Of a DNA stretch of 18,723 bases, positions 7,813 through 15,627 are shown one piece after another. The first letter of the stretch is position 1; each line of letters opens with the position of its first letter. The DNA lies in assembly GCA_015661715.1 (NCBI GenBank), contig DQVN01000047.1, positions 1-18,723 on the forward strand, read 5' to 3'. Under the pieces are notes generated by a model. The model was not told where the DNA came from. It saw nothing but the letters and a program-made list of their open reading frames with translations, and did not search any database. This DNA is from Sulfurivirga caldicuralii. Lineage in GTDB: Bacteria; Pseudomonadota; Gammaproteobacteria; Thiomicrospirales; Thiomicrospiraceae. The translations under genes and the position numbers were made by a program.

Positions 7813-9086
7813 TGACACGCACCCTTTACACCCTGCTGTTGTGGCTGCTGTGGCCCGCTTTTGCTCTGGCAGGGTGGCGCCGCTGTCTCAAAGCACGCCG
7901 TTTAGGTGTCCGCTTGCCCCACTGCTTCAAAAGCCGCTGGGGCTGGACACCCCCCCAGTGGCGTAGCGGCGGCATCTGGCTCCATGCAGTCTCCGTCGGC
8001 GAAAGCCGCTCTATTTTCCCCCTACTCCAGGCCCTGCGTGACCGCTATCCCCACCTGCCCATCACCGTGACCAACGGCTCAGTACAAGGGGCCCTGCAAG
8101 TACAGCAACACAGTCCCGTCGCGGTACAGAACAGCCTCATTCCCTATGACTACCCCTTTGCCATGCGCCGCTTCCTCAAACGGCTGCAACCCAAGCTGGT
8201 GGTCATTGTAGAAACAGAGCTTTGGCCCAACCTCTACATCCTATGCCAGCGGCAACAGATTCCCTTAGTCCTGATCAATGCGCGGCTGAAAAACAAATCC
8301 TTCCGCGCCTATCAGCGTTGGGGGCAGCCCCTGGTCGGCCAAACCCTGCAATGTCTCCAGCTTATCGGCGCGCAATTTCCCATCGATGCGCAACGCTTCA
8401 AGGCTTTGGGTGCGCCGGCTGAACGGGTGCGCGTATTAGGCAATATCAAATCCGACCTGACCATTCCCGAGACACTACCCCATCAGGCCCACCAGCTGCG
8501 GGCCCATTTGGGCAAGCGGTTTATCTGGTGTGCCGGCTCCACCCATGACGGAGAAGAAGCTCAGCTATGGCAGGCGCACCAACACCTGCTGCAAAGCCAC
8601 CCTGATGCCCTGCTGGTGCTGGCTCCCCGTCATGCCGACCGTTTCCAAGAGGTGGCCACCTGGCTGACAAAACACCGCATCCCCTACAGCCGTCGCAGCC
8701 ATCAGGCTTATCCCGCACCAACGGACCGGGTCTGGTTGATCGACACCATGGGCGAGCTATTACTGTTTTATGCCGTAAGTGATGTGGCGTTTGTGGGCGG
8801 CACCCTGGTGCCGTTTGGCGGACACAATATCCTGGAACCAGCTGCGTTAAATAAACCCGTCCTCTCCGGTCCCCATTACGGCAATCTTGAGGCGCTGTAC
8901 GAAGCCATGCTGGCCTGTGGCGGTGTGGAAATCCTCCAAACCCCCCAAGCCTTAGGTGCCCGTTTGACCCAGCTAGCCGACTCCCCCGGCATCAGAGAAC
9001 AAGCCGGTGAACGGGCACAACAGTGTTTTAACCGATTGCAAGGGGCCCTGGCGCGCACCCTTAAGGCGATAAATCACTATCTATAA
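7812..9086 (+). CDS. waaA: 3-deoxy-D-manno-octulosonic acid (Kdo) transferase WaaA
   Basis: WaaA (KdtA) transfers Kdo from CMP-Kdo onto the tetraacyl lipid A precursor on the cytoplasmic face of the inner membrane. The 424-residue protein is of usual length. It has an N-terminal hydrophobic anchor (about residues 5-21), then the SVGE motif (61-64) with the likely catalytic base Glu64, an ETELWPN segment (134-140), GNIKSD (210-215), STHDGEE (243-249) and PRHADRF (272-278), and the GT-B C-terminal motif FVGGTLVPFGGHNILEP (327-343). The ATG overlaps the kdsD stop by 1 nt. Sequence alone does not say whether one or two Kdo residues are added. It ends the operon; a weak terminator-like element lies just downstream. 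Confidence 0.95.
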   Translation: MTRTLYTLLLWLLWPAFALAGWRRCLKARRLGVRLPHCFKSRWGWTPPQWRSGGIWLHAVSVGESRSIFPLLQALRDRYPHLPITVTNGSVQGALQVQQHSPVAVQNSLIPYDYPFAMRRFLKRLQPKLVVIVETELWPNLYILCQRQQIPLVLINARLKNKSFRAYQRWGQPLVGQTLQCLQLIGAQFPIDAQRFKALGAPAERVRVLGNIKSDLTIPETLPHQAHQLRAHLGKRFIWCAGSTHDGEEAQLWQAHQHLLQSHPDALLVLAPRHADRFQEVATWLTKHRIPYSRRSHQAYPAPTDRVWLIDTMGELLLFYAVSDVAFVGGTLVPFGGHNILEPAALNKPVLSGPHYGNLEALYEAMLACGGVEILQTPQALGARLTQLADSPGIREQAGERAQQCFNRLQGALARTLKAINHYL

Positions 9087-9109
9087 GGGTCTGTAGGCGT
9101 GGTGACACA

Positions 9110-9127
9110 GGGGTCCCCCCATTTTTT
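9110..9127 (+). terminator. Weak candidate intrinsic terminator after waaA
   Basis: GGGG-TCC-CCCC gives a short 4-bp GC stem with a 3-nt loop, then an A and six Ts. The T-run is convincing but the stem is short, so termination may be partial or Rho-assisted. It lies 24 nt after the waaA stop. Confidence 0.35.
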
Positions 9128-9138
9128 CAAGCCGGCTT

Positions 9139-9318
9139 TCAGCTGGCTGAAACCACCAAGGAAAACCCATACAAAACAGCCACAGAGGCCAGCGTGACGC
9201 TAATCCAGAACAAAAAAAGTTTCAACAGCGGTACCGCACGCCCCACAAGCTTCAGAACCATGAAACTGACTACTGTCATGACAATGACAAATAACCAAAA
9301 GCGAATGATGATTAACAT
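9139..9318 (-). CDS. Small hypothetical two-helix membrane protein, 59 residues
   Basis: An ATG at 9318 opens a 59-codon frame ending in TGA at 9139-9141. The product begins MLIIIRFWLFVIVMTVV and has two hydrophobic segments, about residues 2-25 and 31-57. They are separated by a short linker, KLVGRAVPL, whose basic residues (Lys23, Arg27) suggest a cytoplasmic loop by the positive-inside rule. I do not recognise the family. The upstream GGGA (8 nt before the ATG) is a weak ribosome binding site. The frame fills most of an otherwise empty intergenic region and is divergent from the YeeE/YedE genes across about 100 AT-rich nt. It could be an accessory subunit of the transporter or simply an orphan small membrane protein. 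Coding status depends on conservation, which cannot be tested here. Confidence 0.5.
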   Translation of the reverse strand: MLIIIRFWLFVIVMTVVSFMVLKLVGRAVPLLKLFLFWISVTLASVAVLYGFSLVVSAS

Positions 9319-9369
9319 TTTTTAGTCCCACATAATCAAACTTGTTCATCAATATTCATTAAGCACTTA

Positions 9370-9375
9370 TATAAT
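9370..9375 (+). promoter_or_regulatory. Probable -10 element for the YeeE/YedE genes
   Basis: A perfect TATAAT within an AT-rich stretch lies 44 nt upstream of the ATG at 9419. The best -35 partner at 18 nt spacing is TCATCA, which is poor, so an activator may be needed. The region also serves as the upstream region of the divergent small membrane protein gene. Confidence 0.4.
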
Positions 9376-9418
9376 TTAAAAATCTTTATCCACCAATGCT
9401 AACAGAGGAGCCGTATCA

Positions 9419-10006
9419 ATGTATCCCAAAGGAGAATGGAACTGGCTAAAAGGTGGTATAGCTTTAGCCGCTGTTGCCGTAGCCGCATTTCTGCTGGTCA
9501 AACCCATCGGCGTATCCACCCAGTTTGCCGTAGTGGACACCATGATTTGGGAGATAATCGACCCTGAGATCGTCCAAGTCAGAGAAGAAAATGGCCATAA
9601 GGTATACAGCTCGCCCAATGCCTATATCAACAAATCCCAAGCATCCTATGCCCGCGCTGCCGACAATCCGATAAATTACGGGTTGATTTTTGTCCTGTCC
9701 ATCATTGGGGGTGTGGTGCTATCCGTATTAACTGGTGGCCCAAAACCTAACCGAGAAGAACGCAAAGTGCCTGAAGGTTTTCAGCGCTATTTTGGTTACA
9801 ACCCGGCACTACGTTATACACTCGCATTTATTGGCGGTGTGTTGACCCTCTATGGTGCTCGGCTAGCGGGCGGCTGCACCTCCGGGCACATGATCAGTGG
9901 CATTTCTCAAACTGCCGTATCAAGCCTGTTGTTCGCAGCAGGTGTTTTTGCCACTGCGATTCCATTGGCCATCTGGCTGTATCGTCAACGGGGAGGAAAT
10001 CAGTAA
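9419..10006 (+). CDS. YeeE/YedE-family transporter, first half (putative thiosulfate/sulfur-compound permease subunit)
   Basis: YeeE/YedE proteins (such as TsuA) are inner membrane channels that import thiosulfate or related sulfur species. This 195-residue protein has an N-terminal helix (about 11-31) and a loop of some 55 polar residues. Hydrophobic helices follow at about 85-105, 131-150 and 165-187. The family motif GARLAGGCTSGH (146-157) carries Cys153, a conserved substrate-path cysteine; it is the only Cys in the protein. Full-length YeeE proteins of about 350-400 residues contain both halves, so this is a half-size protein. It overlaps the next gene by 1 nt (TAATG), and that gene carries the second half motif, suggesting a two-subunit transporter. 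GGAG lies 8 nt upstream of the start. Transport of thiosulfate specifically is inferred from the family. Confidence 0.85.
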   Translation: MYPKGEWNWLKGGIALAAVAVAAFLLVKPIGVSTQFAVVDTMIWEIIDPEIVQVREENGHKVYSSPNAYINKSQASYARAADNPINYGLIFVLSIIGGVVLSVLTGGPKPNREERKVPEGFQRYFGYNPALRYTLAFIGGVLTLYGARLAGGCTSGHMISGISQTAVSSLLFAAGVFATAIPLAIWLYRQRGGNQ

Positions 10007-10584
10007 TGGAAATTTTACTGGCTGTGATTCTGGGTGGTGCATTTGGTTTTGTCCTACACCGTATCGGTGCCACCAACCCCACACGGCTGATCGACATGCT
10101 ACGCCTCTCGGACCTAAAACTGGAAAAAGTCATTCTCTTTAGCATTGGTTTGACCATGATTACCATCTTCACGATCAATACCTTCTTCCCCGGTGCAGTC
10201 CATTTCAGCATCCGCACCGCTTATTGGGGTGTCTTTGTAGGAGGACTGATTTTCGGCTTGGGTTTTGCCCTCTCCGCCCTATGCCCTGGTACAGGAGTCG
10301 CCGCACTGGGTGAAGGCCGCCTGGATGCGGTGTTTTATATACTCGGAGGTTTGGTGGGGACGTTCCTGCTTGCTTTAAGCTGGGACTGGCTCACTCAGAC
10401 AGCGCTGTTCCATCTTGTGACCGACCTGGGTGCGAAGGTAACTTTAGCCGAAGGCGTGGTACGCCATGGCCGGGAAATGCCCGCTGTATTCGACAGCATA
10501 CCTGGCATTTTCGTTGCGCTAATCTTTGGTGGTGCACTGATTGCCTTGGCCTTTATTCTGCCGCAGAAGCTGCGGGAAAAATAA
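10006..10584 (+). CDS. YeeE/YedE-family transporter, second half
   Basis: This 192-residue membrane protein is the partner of the preceding gene. Helices are visible at about 2-18, 41-58, 74-92, 107-126 and 165-185. The conserved motif GLGFALSALCPGTGVAALGE (84-103) holds Cys93, its only cysteine and the counterpart of the C-terminal conserved cysteine of one-chain YeeE/YedE proteins. The start overlaps the upstream stop as TAATG, with GGAGG a short way upstream. Strict co-translation fits a heteromeric transporter in which each subunit gives one of the two pseudo-symmetric halves. No tusA/yeeD sulfurtransferase gene, a common neighbour of yeeE, is found in this window. Substrate is unproven. 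Confidence 0.85.
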   Translation: MEILLAVILGGAFGFVLHRIGATNPTRLIDMLRLSDLKLEKVILFSIGLTMITIFTINTFFPGAVHFSIRTAYWGVFVGGLIFGLGFALSALCPGTGVAALGEGRLDAVFYILGGLVGTFLLALSWDWLTQTALFHLVTDLGAKVTLAEGVVRHGREMPAVFDSIPGIFVALIFGGALIALAFILPQKLREK

Positions 10585-10602
10585 GGATAGCCCGGCCCAT
10601 TT

Positions 10603-10622
10603 GCAAAGGCTGAGGCCTTTGC
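10603..10622 (+). repeat. Perfect 8-bp hairpin downstream of the YeeE/YedE pair
   Basis: GCAAAGGC-TGAG-GCCTTTGC forms a perfect stem with a 4-nt loop, 18 nt after the stop codon at 10584. No T-run follows (next bases GCATAATAGC), so it is not a standard intrinsic terminator. It could protect the 3' end of the transcript or mark a processed end. Confidence 0.5.
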
Positions 10623-10688
10623 GCATAATAGCGGCAGCGATGGGAAGATTACCCTGAGCATCTCAACACTTTTGTCAAGCTTTGGACT

Positions 10689-10717
10689 TTGAAAAAGGGA
10701 CAAAGTTCCGATAATAA
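10689..10717 (+). promoter_or_regulatory. Candidate sigma70 promoter for the first cytochrome c gene
   Basis: TTGAAA (10689-10694) and TAATAA (10712-10717) are spaced by exactly 17 nt, giving a transcription start near 10724, about 40 nt before the ATG. An imperfect inverted repeat (GGACTTTG at 10684-10691, CAAAGTTCC at 10701-10709) surrounds the -35 and spacer and could be a regulator site. Confidence 0.5.
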
Positions 10718-10764
10718 AAACTGAGCGCACTGCGTTAAGGTTTCAAAACAAAAGGAGTAAACCC

Positions 10765-11079
10765 ATGAAAAAAATGATCATTGCCATGGCAACTGCAGGT
10801 CTGGTTTCTTTCGGCGCTTCTGTTTACGCCGGGGATGCTGAAGCGGGTAAGGCACTGTACAACAGCTCAAGCTGTGCAGGCTGTCATGGTGCAAACGGTG
10901 AAGGTGGTGTAGGTCCAAAATTGATTGGCCTCTCTGCTGAAAAAGCAAAACAATTGCTCACTGATTATAAAGCAGGCAAGCAGTTAGGTCCCATGACCTC
11001 CATGATGGCACCCATGGCTGCTGGTCTGTCTGATAGTGACATCGACAACCTGGCTGCTTTCATCGCAACATTGAAGTAA
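10765..11079 (+). CDS. Secreted class I monohaem cytochrome c
   Basis: The 104-residue precursor has a Sec signal peptide (MKKM, hydrophobic core, cleavage after SVYA at about residue 22), so the mature protein of about 82 residues acts in the periplasm as a small electron carrier. The haem-binding CxxCH is CAGCH (37-41). The Met-rich stretch MTSMMAPM (77-84) supplies the distal axial ligand, most likely Met81 or Met84, followed by the GLSDSDIDNLAAFI C-terminal helix of class I cytochromes. GGAG lies 7 nt before the ATG. It has its own candidate promoter and is followed by a strong terminator, so it seems to be a separate transcription unit expressed apart from its neighbours. The redox partner is not identified; the nearby sulfur-compound transporter and the large oxidoreductase are only suggestive. 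Confidence 0.9.
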   Translation: MKKMIIAMATAGLVSFGASVYAGDAEAGKALYNSSSCAGCHGANGEGGVGPKLIGLSAEKAKQLLTDYKAGKQLGPMTSMMAPMAAGLSDSDIDNLAAFIATLK

Positions 11080-11096
11080 TTTCAAGCGGTGTAATG

Positions 11097-11127
11097 TATA
11101 AAACCGCCTTCGGGCGGTTTTTTTATA
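11097..11127 (+). terminator. Strong intrinsic terminator after the first cytochrome c gene
   Basis: AAAACCGCC-TTCG-GGCGGTTTT forms a 9-bp stem with the stable TTCG loop, directly followed by more Ts in GGTTTTTTTATA. The flanking A and T runs make it potentially bidirectional. It starts about 18 nt after the stop codon and separates the two cytochrome genes. Confidence 0.93.
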
Positions 11128-11204
11128 CCCCCATGAAAATTCCTGGAGGCCACCTGAAAGGCGCCATGCTAAAATCAAGATAAGGTAATTAAGGAGACAA
11201 CACC

Positions 11205-11501
11205 ATGAAAAAACTGATCGGATTGGTCATGGTAATAGGGGCTTTCTCCGCTGGTACACAGGCAGCCGAGATGCCAGCGAAGGTGCAAAGCTGCGTCGGT
11301 TGCCATGGTGTCGATGGGAACAGCACCTCCCCCATCTTCCCCAAACTGGCCGGGCAGCACGCCGCCTATTTGGAAAATGCCCTCAAAGCCTATCGTGACG
11401 GTTTCCGCCGCAATGATATGATGAACCGCTTTGCCAAAGGGTTGAGCGATCAGGACATTAAAGAAATCGCGGCCTATTATGCCGCTCAGAAACCAAAATA
11501 A
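11205..11501 (+). CDS. Secreted cytochrome c553/c4-like monohaem protein
   Basis: The 98-residue precursor has a Sec signal peptide with cleavage near TQA-AE (after residue 20). The mature protein of about 78 residues is periplasmic. The haem motif is CVGCH (30-34), followed by GVDGNS, then FPKLAGQ (45-51) and a YRDGFRRNDMMNRFAKGLSD stretch (63-82), where Met72 or Met73 would be the axial ligand. These are features of c553 proteins and of one half of dihaem cytochrome c4. AAGGAG lies 8 nt before the ATG. It comes after a terminator, so it should have its own promoter; a TAAAAT near 11169 is a possible -10 but no good -35 is seen. It probably shuttles electrons between membrane complexes or periplasmic dehydrogenases and a terminal oxidase; the partner is not shown. 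Confidence 0.9.
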   Translation: MKKLIGLVMVIGAFSAGTQAAEMPAKVQSCVGCHGVDGNSTSPIFPKLAGQHAAYLENALKAYRDGFRRNDMMNRFAKGLSDQDIKEIAAYYAAQKPK

Positions 11502-11554
11502 TCGGCGGGCCTGCCGCCCATGCCAATAGAGCGTAGGTAACGGTTTAGCCTTTC

Positions 11555-11578
11555 TGCTCGCACCAACCGGTGCGAGCA
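11555..11578. repeat. Perfect 10-bp hairpin between convergent genes
   Basis: TGCTCGCACC-AACC-GGTGCGAGCA is a perfect GC-rich stem with a 4-nt loop. It lies between the c553-like gene and the convergent large oxidoreductase gene, where both transcripts should end. Neither side has a T-run (TTCAA on one side, GAAAG on the other strand), so it is a transcript-end hairpin rather than a textbook intrinsic terminator. Confidence 0.6.
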
Positions 11579-11646
11579 TTCAACTATCTACGCCTATTCC
11601 GCACAATAAGGGATTAGAGCCCTGCAAAGAGGGTGTGACCCTTGCA

Positions 11647-14600
11647 TTAGAGCAATACTTTCTCCACCGCCTGCTGCGCCTGCAGGGCGGTTAAAAACTG
11701 CTGTTTCCAATGCTCTCCTTTGAGCAGTCGCGCCATCTCCACAACGATGTAATCGGTTTTCAAACCGGTACTATCCTGATAACGATTCAGACCCTGTTGA
11801 CAGGCAGGACAACTGGTCAAGATTTTCACCTCACCCTGAGACACTGGCCGAGCCTCACCGGTTAAATTCTCAATCCCTTTGAACAGCTCCTGCTCCTTGC
11901 GGAAACGCAATTGGTTGGAAATGTCCGGGCGGCTCACCGCCAGTGTTCCCGCCTCCGCACAGCAACGGTCAGTGAGTTTCACTTCCGTACCTTGCATCAA
12001 CCCTTGCGCCACCGACAAGGGATCATGGGCCTTCATGGGCGTATGGCATGGATCATGATACAGGTATTTCACCCCGGGCACATTCTCCACTTTATAGCCG
12101 CGTTCCAGCAGGAATTCGTGAATATCCAACATGCGGCACCCCGGAAAAATACGCTCAAACTCATACTTCAACAGTTGATCGTAACAGGTGCCACAGGATA
12201 CCACTACCGTGGTGATATCCAGATAGTTCAAGGTATTGGCAACCCGATGGAACAGGGCACGGTTCTCGGTGGTGATCTGCATGCCTTTCTGCTCTTGCCC
12301 CGCCGCCGTCTGCGGATAGCCGCAGCACAGATAGCCCGGGGGCAAGATGGTCTGCACCCCGGCATCGTACAGCATGGCCAGGGTCGCCAGACTCACATCA
12401 GAGAACAAACGCTCGGAACCACAGCCAGGGAAATAGAACACGGCCTCAGCCTCTTCGCCCACATCGGGACGGCGCAAAATAGGCACATAACGGGGATCCT
12501 CCAGCCCTAACAGCGCGCGCATGGGCGGCTCATTGGGGCCCGTATCCAATGGTTTGCGCACAAAGTGGATCACCTGCTTTTGCACTGGCTGCGGTTTGTC
12601 GGTGCGCGCCGGCAACTCGCTCATCACCGGCTTGACCAAACCCAAAGCACGGAACAAACGGTTGCCAAGGCGCTGGGCCGCAGCCCCCCAACCAATCAAA
12701 CTCTTGCGCAGCAACTTCACTGTGCGTGGATCCTTAGCGTTCAGGTAGAACAGTGCCGCCTTCGTCATCAAGCTGGTGCGCTTCTTACCCATACGGGTGA
12801 GAATATTGCGCATGTGGATGGTGACCTCGCCAAAATCTATATCCACCGGACAGGGAGTCTCACACTTATGACACACGGTGCAATGGTCGGCAATATCATT
12901 CATCTGATCAAAATGGCGCAAGGAGATGCCCCGACGGGTCTGCTCCTCATACAGAAAAGCCTCGATCACTGCGCCAGTGGCTAAAATCTTATTACGCGGC
13001 GAATACAGCAGGTTCGCCCGGGGAATATGGGTCTGGCACACAGGCTTACACTTGCCGCAACGTAAGCAATGGCGAATCTCATTGTTCAGCGCATCCAAAT
13101 CGGAGGCTTCCAGAATCAGCGCCTCCTGCTCCACCAGGGTCAACGAAGGCGTATAGGCCAGCTCTAAAGAAGAATCGGGCATCAGTTTGCCCGGATTAAA
13201 GACATTATCAGGATCAATTTTACGCTTGTATTCGACAAACTTGTCGATCTTCTCCGGCTCCAGATACTTGATCTTAGTCAAACCGATGCCATGCTCACCA
13301 GAGATGGCCCCGTCCAACGATAAAGCCAAGGCCATGACGCGATCCACCACCTCATCCGCCTTGCGCAACATCGCGTAATTGTCCGAATGGACGGGAATAT
13401 TCGTATGCACATTCCCGTCCCCGGCATGCATATGCAGGGCCACAAACAGGCGTGTATGCTTATATTGCGCATGGATAGCGCGAAGCCGCGCCATAATAGG
13501 CTCAAAATCAAAGCCCATGAAGTTGTCGCGCATGAAGGGCACCACATCCAGCTTGAATTTCACCAGCAGATCCCGGCGTAGCAGCAGATCCATCATGGTA
13601 TCCCCTTCACGCACCCGCTCCCGTACCGGCGAGGGCAACTGTTCCAGAAGCTGTATCGCCGGGGTTTCGAACTGATCCCGCCACAATTGCCAACGCCCTC
13701 GCACCCTCTCCAGGTGGTCAATGGCCGCCTGCACCCGGTGCTGCACCAGATCCTCGATCTTGCCCTCACCGGTTTCGATACACTCAGTCTGATTCAGCTC
13801 AGGTGCATCGCTGCGCAGATAAGCCAGTTGAGCATCCAGACAGGCCAGCTTATTGTCCAGGGAGAGTTCAATATTGATTTTTTCCACACCGGTGTTGTAT
13901 TCGTTAAGCCGGTGTAATGGAATCACCACATCCTCGTTGATCTTGAAGGCATTGGTATGGGCGGAAATCGCCGCAGTGCGCGAGCGGTCAGCCCAGAACT
14001 TGCGCCGCGCCTCTTCAGTAATAGCCACAAAACCCTCAGCGTTGCGCTGGCGCGCCATGGCGATGATCTCTTCTACCGCCTTAGCCACCTCATAGCCATT
14101 GTCCCCCGAGACATCCCCCAGCAGAATCATCTTGGGCAATTCGCGCCGATCCGCTTTGGTGTTGTACTTCACCGCCTTGATGTAGCGTTCATCCAGATGC
14201 TCCAAACCTGACAGCACCACCCCTTCGGCCCGCTTCTTCTCCATATAGTCGGTGATTTCAACAATCGCCGGCACCGCCTCACTCAGGTCGTGACCAAAAA
14301 ACTCCAGGCAGAAGGTGCGTGTATAGGCGGGCATCCGATGGAGAATGAACCGGGCCGAAGTGATAATGCCATCACACCCCTCCTTCTGTGCCCCCGGCAA
14401 ACCGGCGAGAAACTTATCGGTGACATCCTTACCCAGCCCATGCTTGCGGAACATCTCCCCCGGCATCTCCAGAATGGTTGGATCACCATCCTTGCTCAGT
14501 CCATCACGCTTGAACCACTGAACGGCAAAACGCACGGTCTTCTGGTCATGCAGCTTGCCCTGGTTGTGGTTCAGGCGGGTGACTTCCAGCCAGCGGCCAT

Positions 14601-15528
14601 CGGGCATCACCATTTTCCAACTAATCAGGTTATCCAAGGTGGTGCCCCACAGAACCGCCTTCTTCCCGCCGGCATTCATGGCGATATTGCCGCCAATGGT
14701 GGACGCATCCTGGGAGGTGGGATCCACCGCAAACACCAATCCATGGGCCTCAGCCACCTCAGAAACACGACGGGTGACCACCCCGGCCTCCACATGAATG
14801 GAGGATACTTTGACCTGCTCCAGCCCCGGCAGCGGGATCTCTTCCACCGGGCCGATGTATTCCAATTTTTCCGTATTAATAATGGCCGTATTGGCCTGCA
14901 GCGGGATGGCCGAACCGGTATAGCCGGTGCCGCCACCTCGTGGGATAATGGGCAAACCCAGCTCAATACAAGCCTGAATAATGGGCGCGATCTCTGCCTC
15001 CGTATCCGGGCTGATCACCACCAGGGGCAACTCCACGCGCCAATCCGTGGCATCGGTCGCATGACTGATACGCGCCAAACCGGAAAAGTCCACATTATCC
15101 GCGCGGGTGATTTTTTTCAGCCGCTGGAGAATCTTCTCCCGTAGCGCCGCCTGAGCCGGGAACCAGGCGGCAAAGGCATCCACCGCCTCACGGGTGCGCT
15201 CCAGCAAGGCGGCGGCTTCTTGATTACCATTCAAGCGCTGCTCCACCTGCCCCAACCTGTGGCGCAATGCCTCGATCAACTGATTACGGCGCTTTTCATT
15301 TTCGATCAGATCATCCTGGAGATAGGGGTTGCGCGTCACCACCCACATATCACCCAGCACCTCGAACAGCATCCGCGCCGAGCGCCCGGTACGCCGCTGA
15401 CCCCGTAACCGCTCAATCGTCTGCCAGCCTTCCTCGCCCAAAAAGCGGATTACAATCTCACGATCGGAAAAGGAGGTATAGTTGTAGGGAATCTCGCGGA
15501 TACGTTGTTGTGTCATGGTGGTGCCCAT
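11647..15528 (-). CDS. DUF3683-type FAD-linked oxidoreductase with 4Fe-4S and CCG domains
   Basis: This 1293-residue protein joins several redox modules. An N-terminal DUF3683-like region (about 10-130) begins [25 protein letters not shown]-type FAD-binding domain follows (about 165-310), with the loop [12 protein letters not shown] (196-207). An FAD-oxidase C-terminal domain has [10 protein letters not shown] (699-708) and SGEHGIG (743-749), then two 4Fe-4S motifs, [11 protein letters not shown] (821-831) and [11 protein letters not shown] (883-893). Last come two CCG modules, with PGCGSE, CCGYP (1068-1072) and SCGTCY (1111-1116), then DPCH (1159-1162), RCCAEAG and SCPACQ (1239-1244). The design combines D-lactate/glycolate/2-hydroxyglutarate dehydrogenase with GlcF-like electron transfer. 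A flavin-dependent 2-hydroxyacid dehydrogenase that passes electrons to quinone or cytochrome is likely; the substrate is unknown. An alternative ATG is at 15516. Neither start has a clear ribosome binding site. Confidence 0.88.
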   Translation of the reverse strand: MGTTMTQQRIREIPYNYTSFSDREIVIRFLGEEGWQTIERLRGQRRTGRSARMLFEVLGDMWVVTRNPYLQDDLIENEKRRNQLIEALRHRLGQVEQRLNGNQEAAALLERTREAVDAFAAWFPAQAALREKILQRLKKITRADNVDFSGLARISHATDATDWRVELPLVVISPDTEAEIAPIIQACIELGLPIIPRGGGTGYTGSAIPLQANTAIINTEKLEYIGPVEEIPLPGLEQVKVSSIHVEAGVVTRRVSEVAEAHGLVFAVDPTSQDASTIGGNIAMNAGGKKAVLWGTTLDNLISWKMVMPDGRWLEVTRLNHNQGKLHDQKTVRFAVQWFKRDGLSKDGDPTILEMPGEMFRKHGLGKDVTDKFLAGLPGAQKEGCDGIITSARFILHRMPAYTRTFCLEFFGHDLSEAVPAIVEITDYMEKKRAEGVVLSGLEHLDERYIKAVKYNTKADRRELPKMILLGDVSGDNGYEVAKAVEEIIAMARQRNAEGFVAITEEARRKFWADRSRTAAISAHTNAFKINEDVVIPLHRLNEYNTGVEKINIELSLDNKLACLDAQLAYLRSDAPELNQTECIETGEGKIEDLVQHRVQAAIDHLERVRGRWQLWRDQFETPAIQLLEQLPSPVRERVREGDTMMDLLLRRDLLVKFKLDVVPFMRDNFMGFDFEPIMARLRAIHAQYKHTRLFVALHMHAGDGNVHTNIPVHSDNYAMLRKADEVVDRVMALALSLDGAISGEHGIGLTKIKYLEPEKIDKFVEYKRKIDPDNVFNPGKLMPDSSLELAYTPSLTLVEQEALILEASDLDALNNEIRHCLRCGKCKPVCQTHIPRANLLYSPRNKILATGAVIEAFLYEEQTRRGISLRHFDQMNDIADHCTVCHKCETPCPVDIDFGEVTIHMRNILTRMGKKRTSLMTKAALFYLNAKDPRTVKLLRKSLIGWGAAAQRLGNRLFRALGLVKPVMSELPARTDKPQPVQKQVIHFVRKPLDTGPNEPPMRALLGLEDPRYVPILRRPDVGEEAEAVFYFPGCGSERLFSDVSLATLAMLYDAGVQTILPPGYLCCGYPQTAAGQEQKGMQITTENRALFHRVANTLNYLDITTVVVSCGTCYDQLLKYEFERIFPGCRMLDIHEFLLERGYKVENVPGVKYLYHDPCHTPMKAHDPLSVAQGLMQGTEVKLTDRCCAEAGTLAVSRPDISNQLRFRKEQELFKGIENLTGEARPVSQGEVKILTSCPACQQGLNRYQDSTGLKTDYIVVEMARLLKGEHWKQQFLTALQAQQAVEKVLL

Positions 15529-15586
15529 CTAGCTAAAAGATTTTGAAAACAAGCACTTATCTATTGATATGCAGAAAAAGGGGCGA

Positions 15587-15592
15587 ATTGTA
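15587..15592 (-). promoter_or_regulatory. Candidate extended -10 element for the DUF3683 oxidoreductase gene
   Basis: On the minus strand the sequence reads TGATACAAT: TACAAT with a TGn extension, about 58 nt upstream of the ATG at 15528, in the 99-nt gap after der. A weak TTCCAT could be the -35 at 17 nt. Read-through from der is the alternative source of expression. Confidence 0.35.
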
Positions 15593-15627
15593 TCACGCTC
15601 AACATCATCATGGAAAAAACAGCAAGA

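Larger units (their letters stand above)
9087..9418. other. Intergenic stretch between waaA and the YeeE/YedE pair, containing a small minus-strand gene
   Basis: This 332-nt stretch holds a weak terminator-like element after waaA (9110-9127), a 59-codon membrane protein frame on the minus strand (9139-9318) and an AT-rich divergent promoter region (about 9319-9418). The AT-rich part contains a perfect TATAAT on the plus strand at 9370-9375. No RNA gene or repeat family was recognised. Confidence 0.7.

Noticed and set aside
9130..9148. Hairpin AGCCGGC-TTTCA-GCTGGCT near the end of the small membrane protein gene
   Set aside because: The stem includes a G-T pair, no T-run follows on either strand, and half of it lies within coding sequence. 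Not convincing as a terminator.
9361..9370. AAGCACTTAT also found at 15551-15560 in another upstream region
   Set aside because: Identical 10-mers are expected many times by chance in 18.7 kb, and the two copies have different orientation relative to their genes.
14290..15144. Plus-strand open frame of 284 codons opposite the DUF3683 oxidoreductase
   Set aside because: Antisense shadow; the opposite strand carries the recognised FAD-binding domain.
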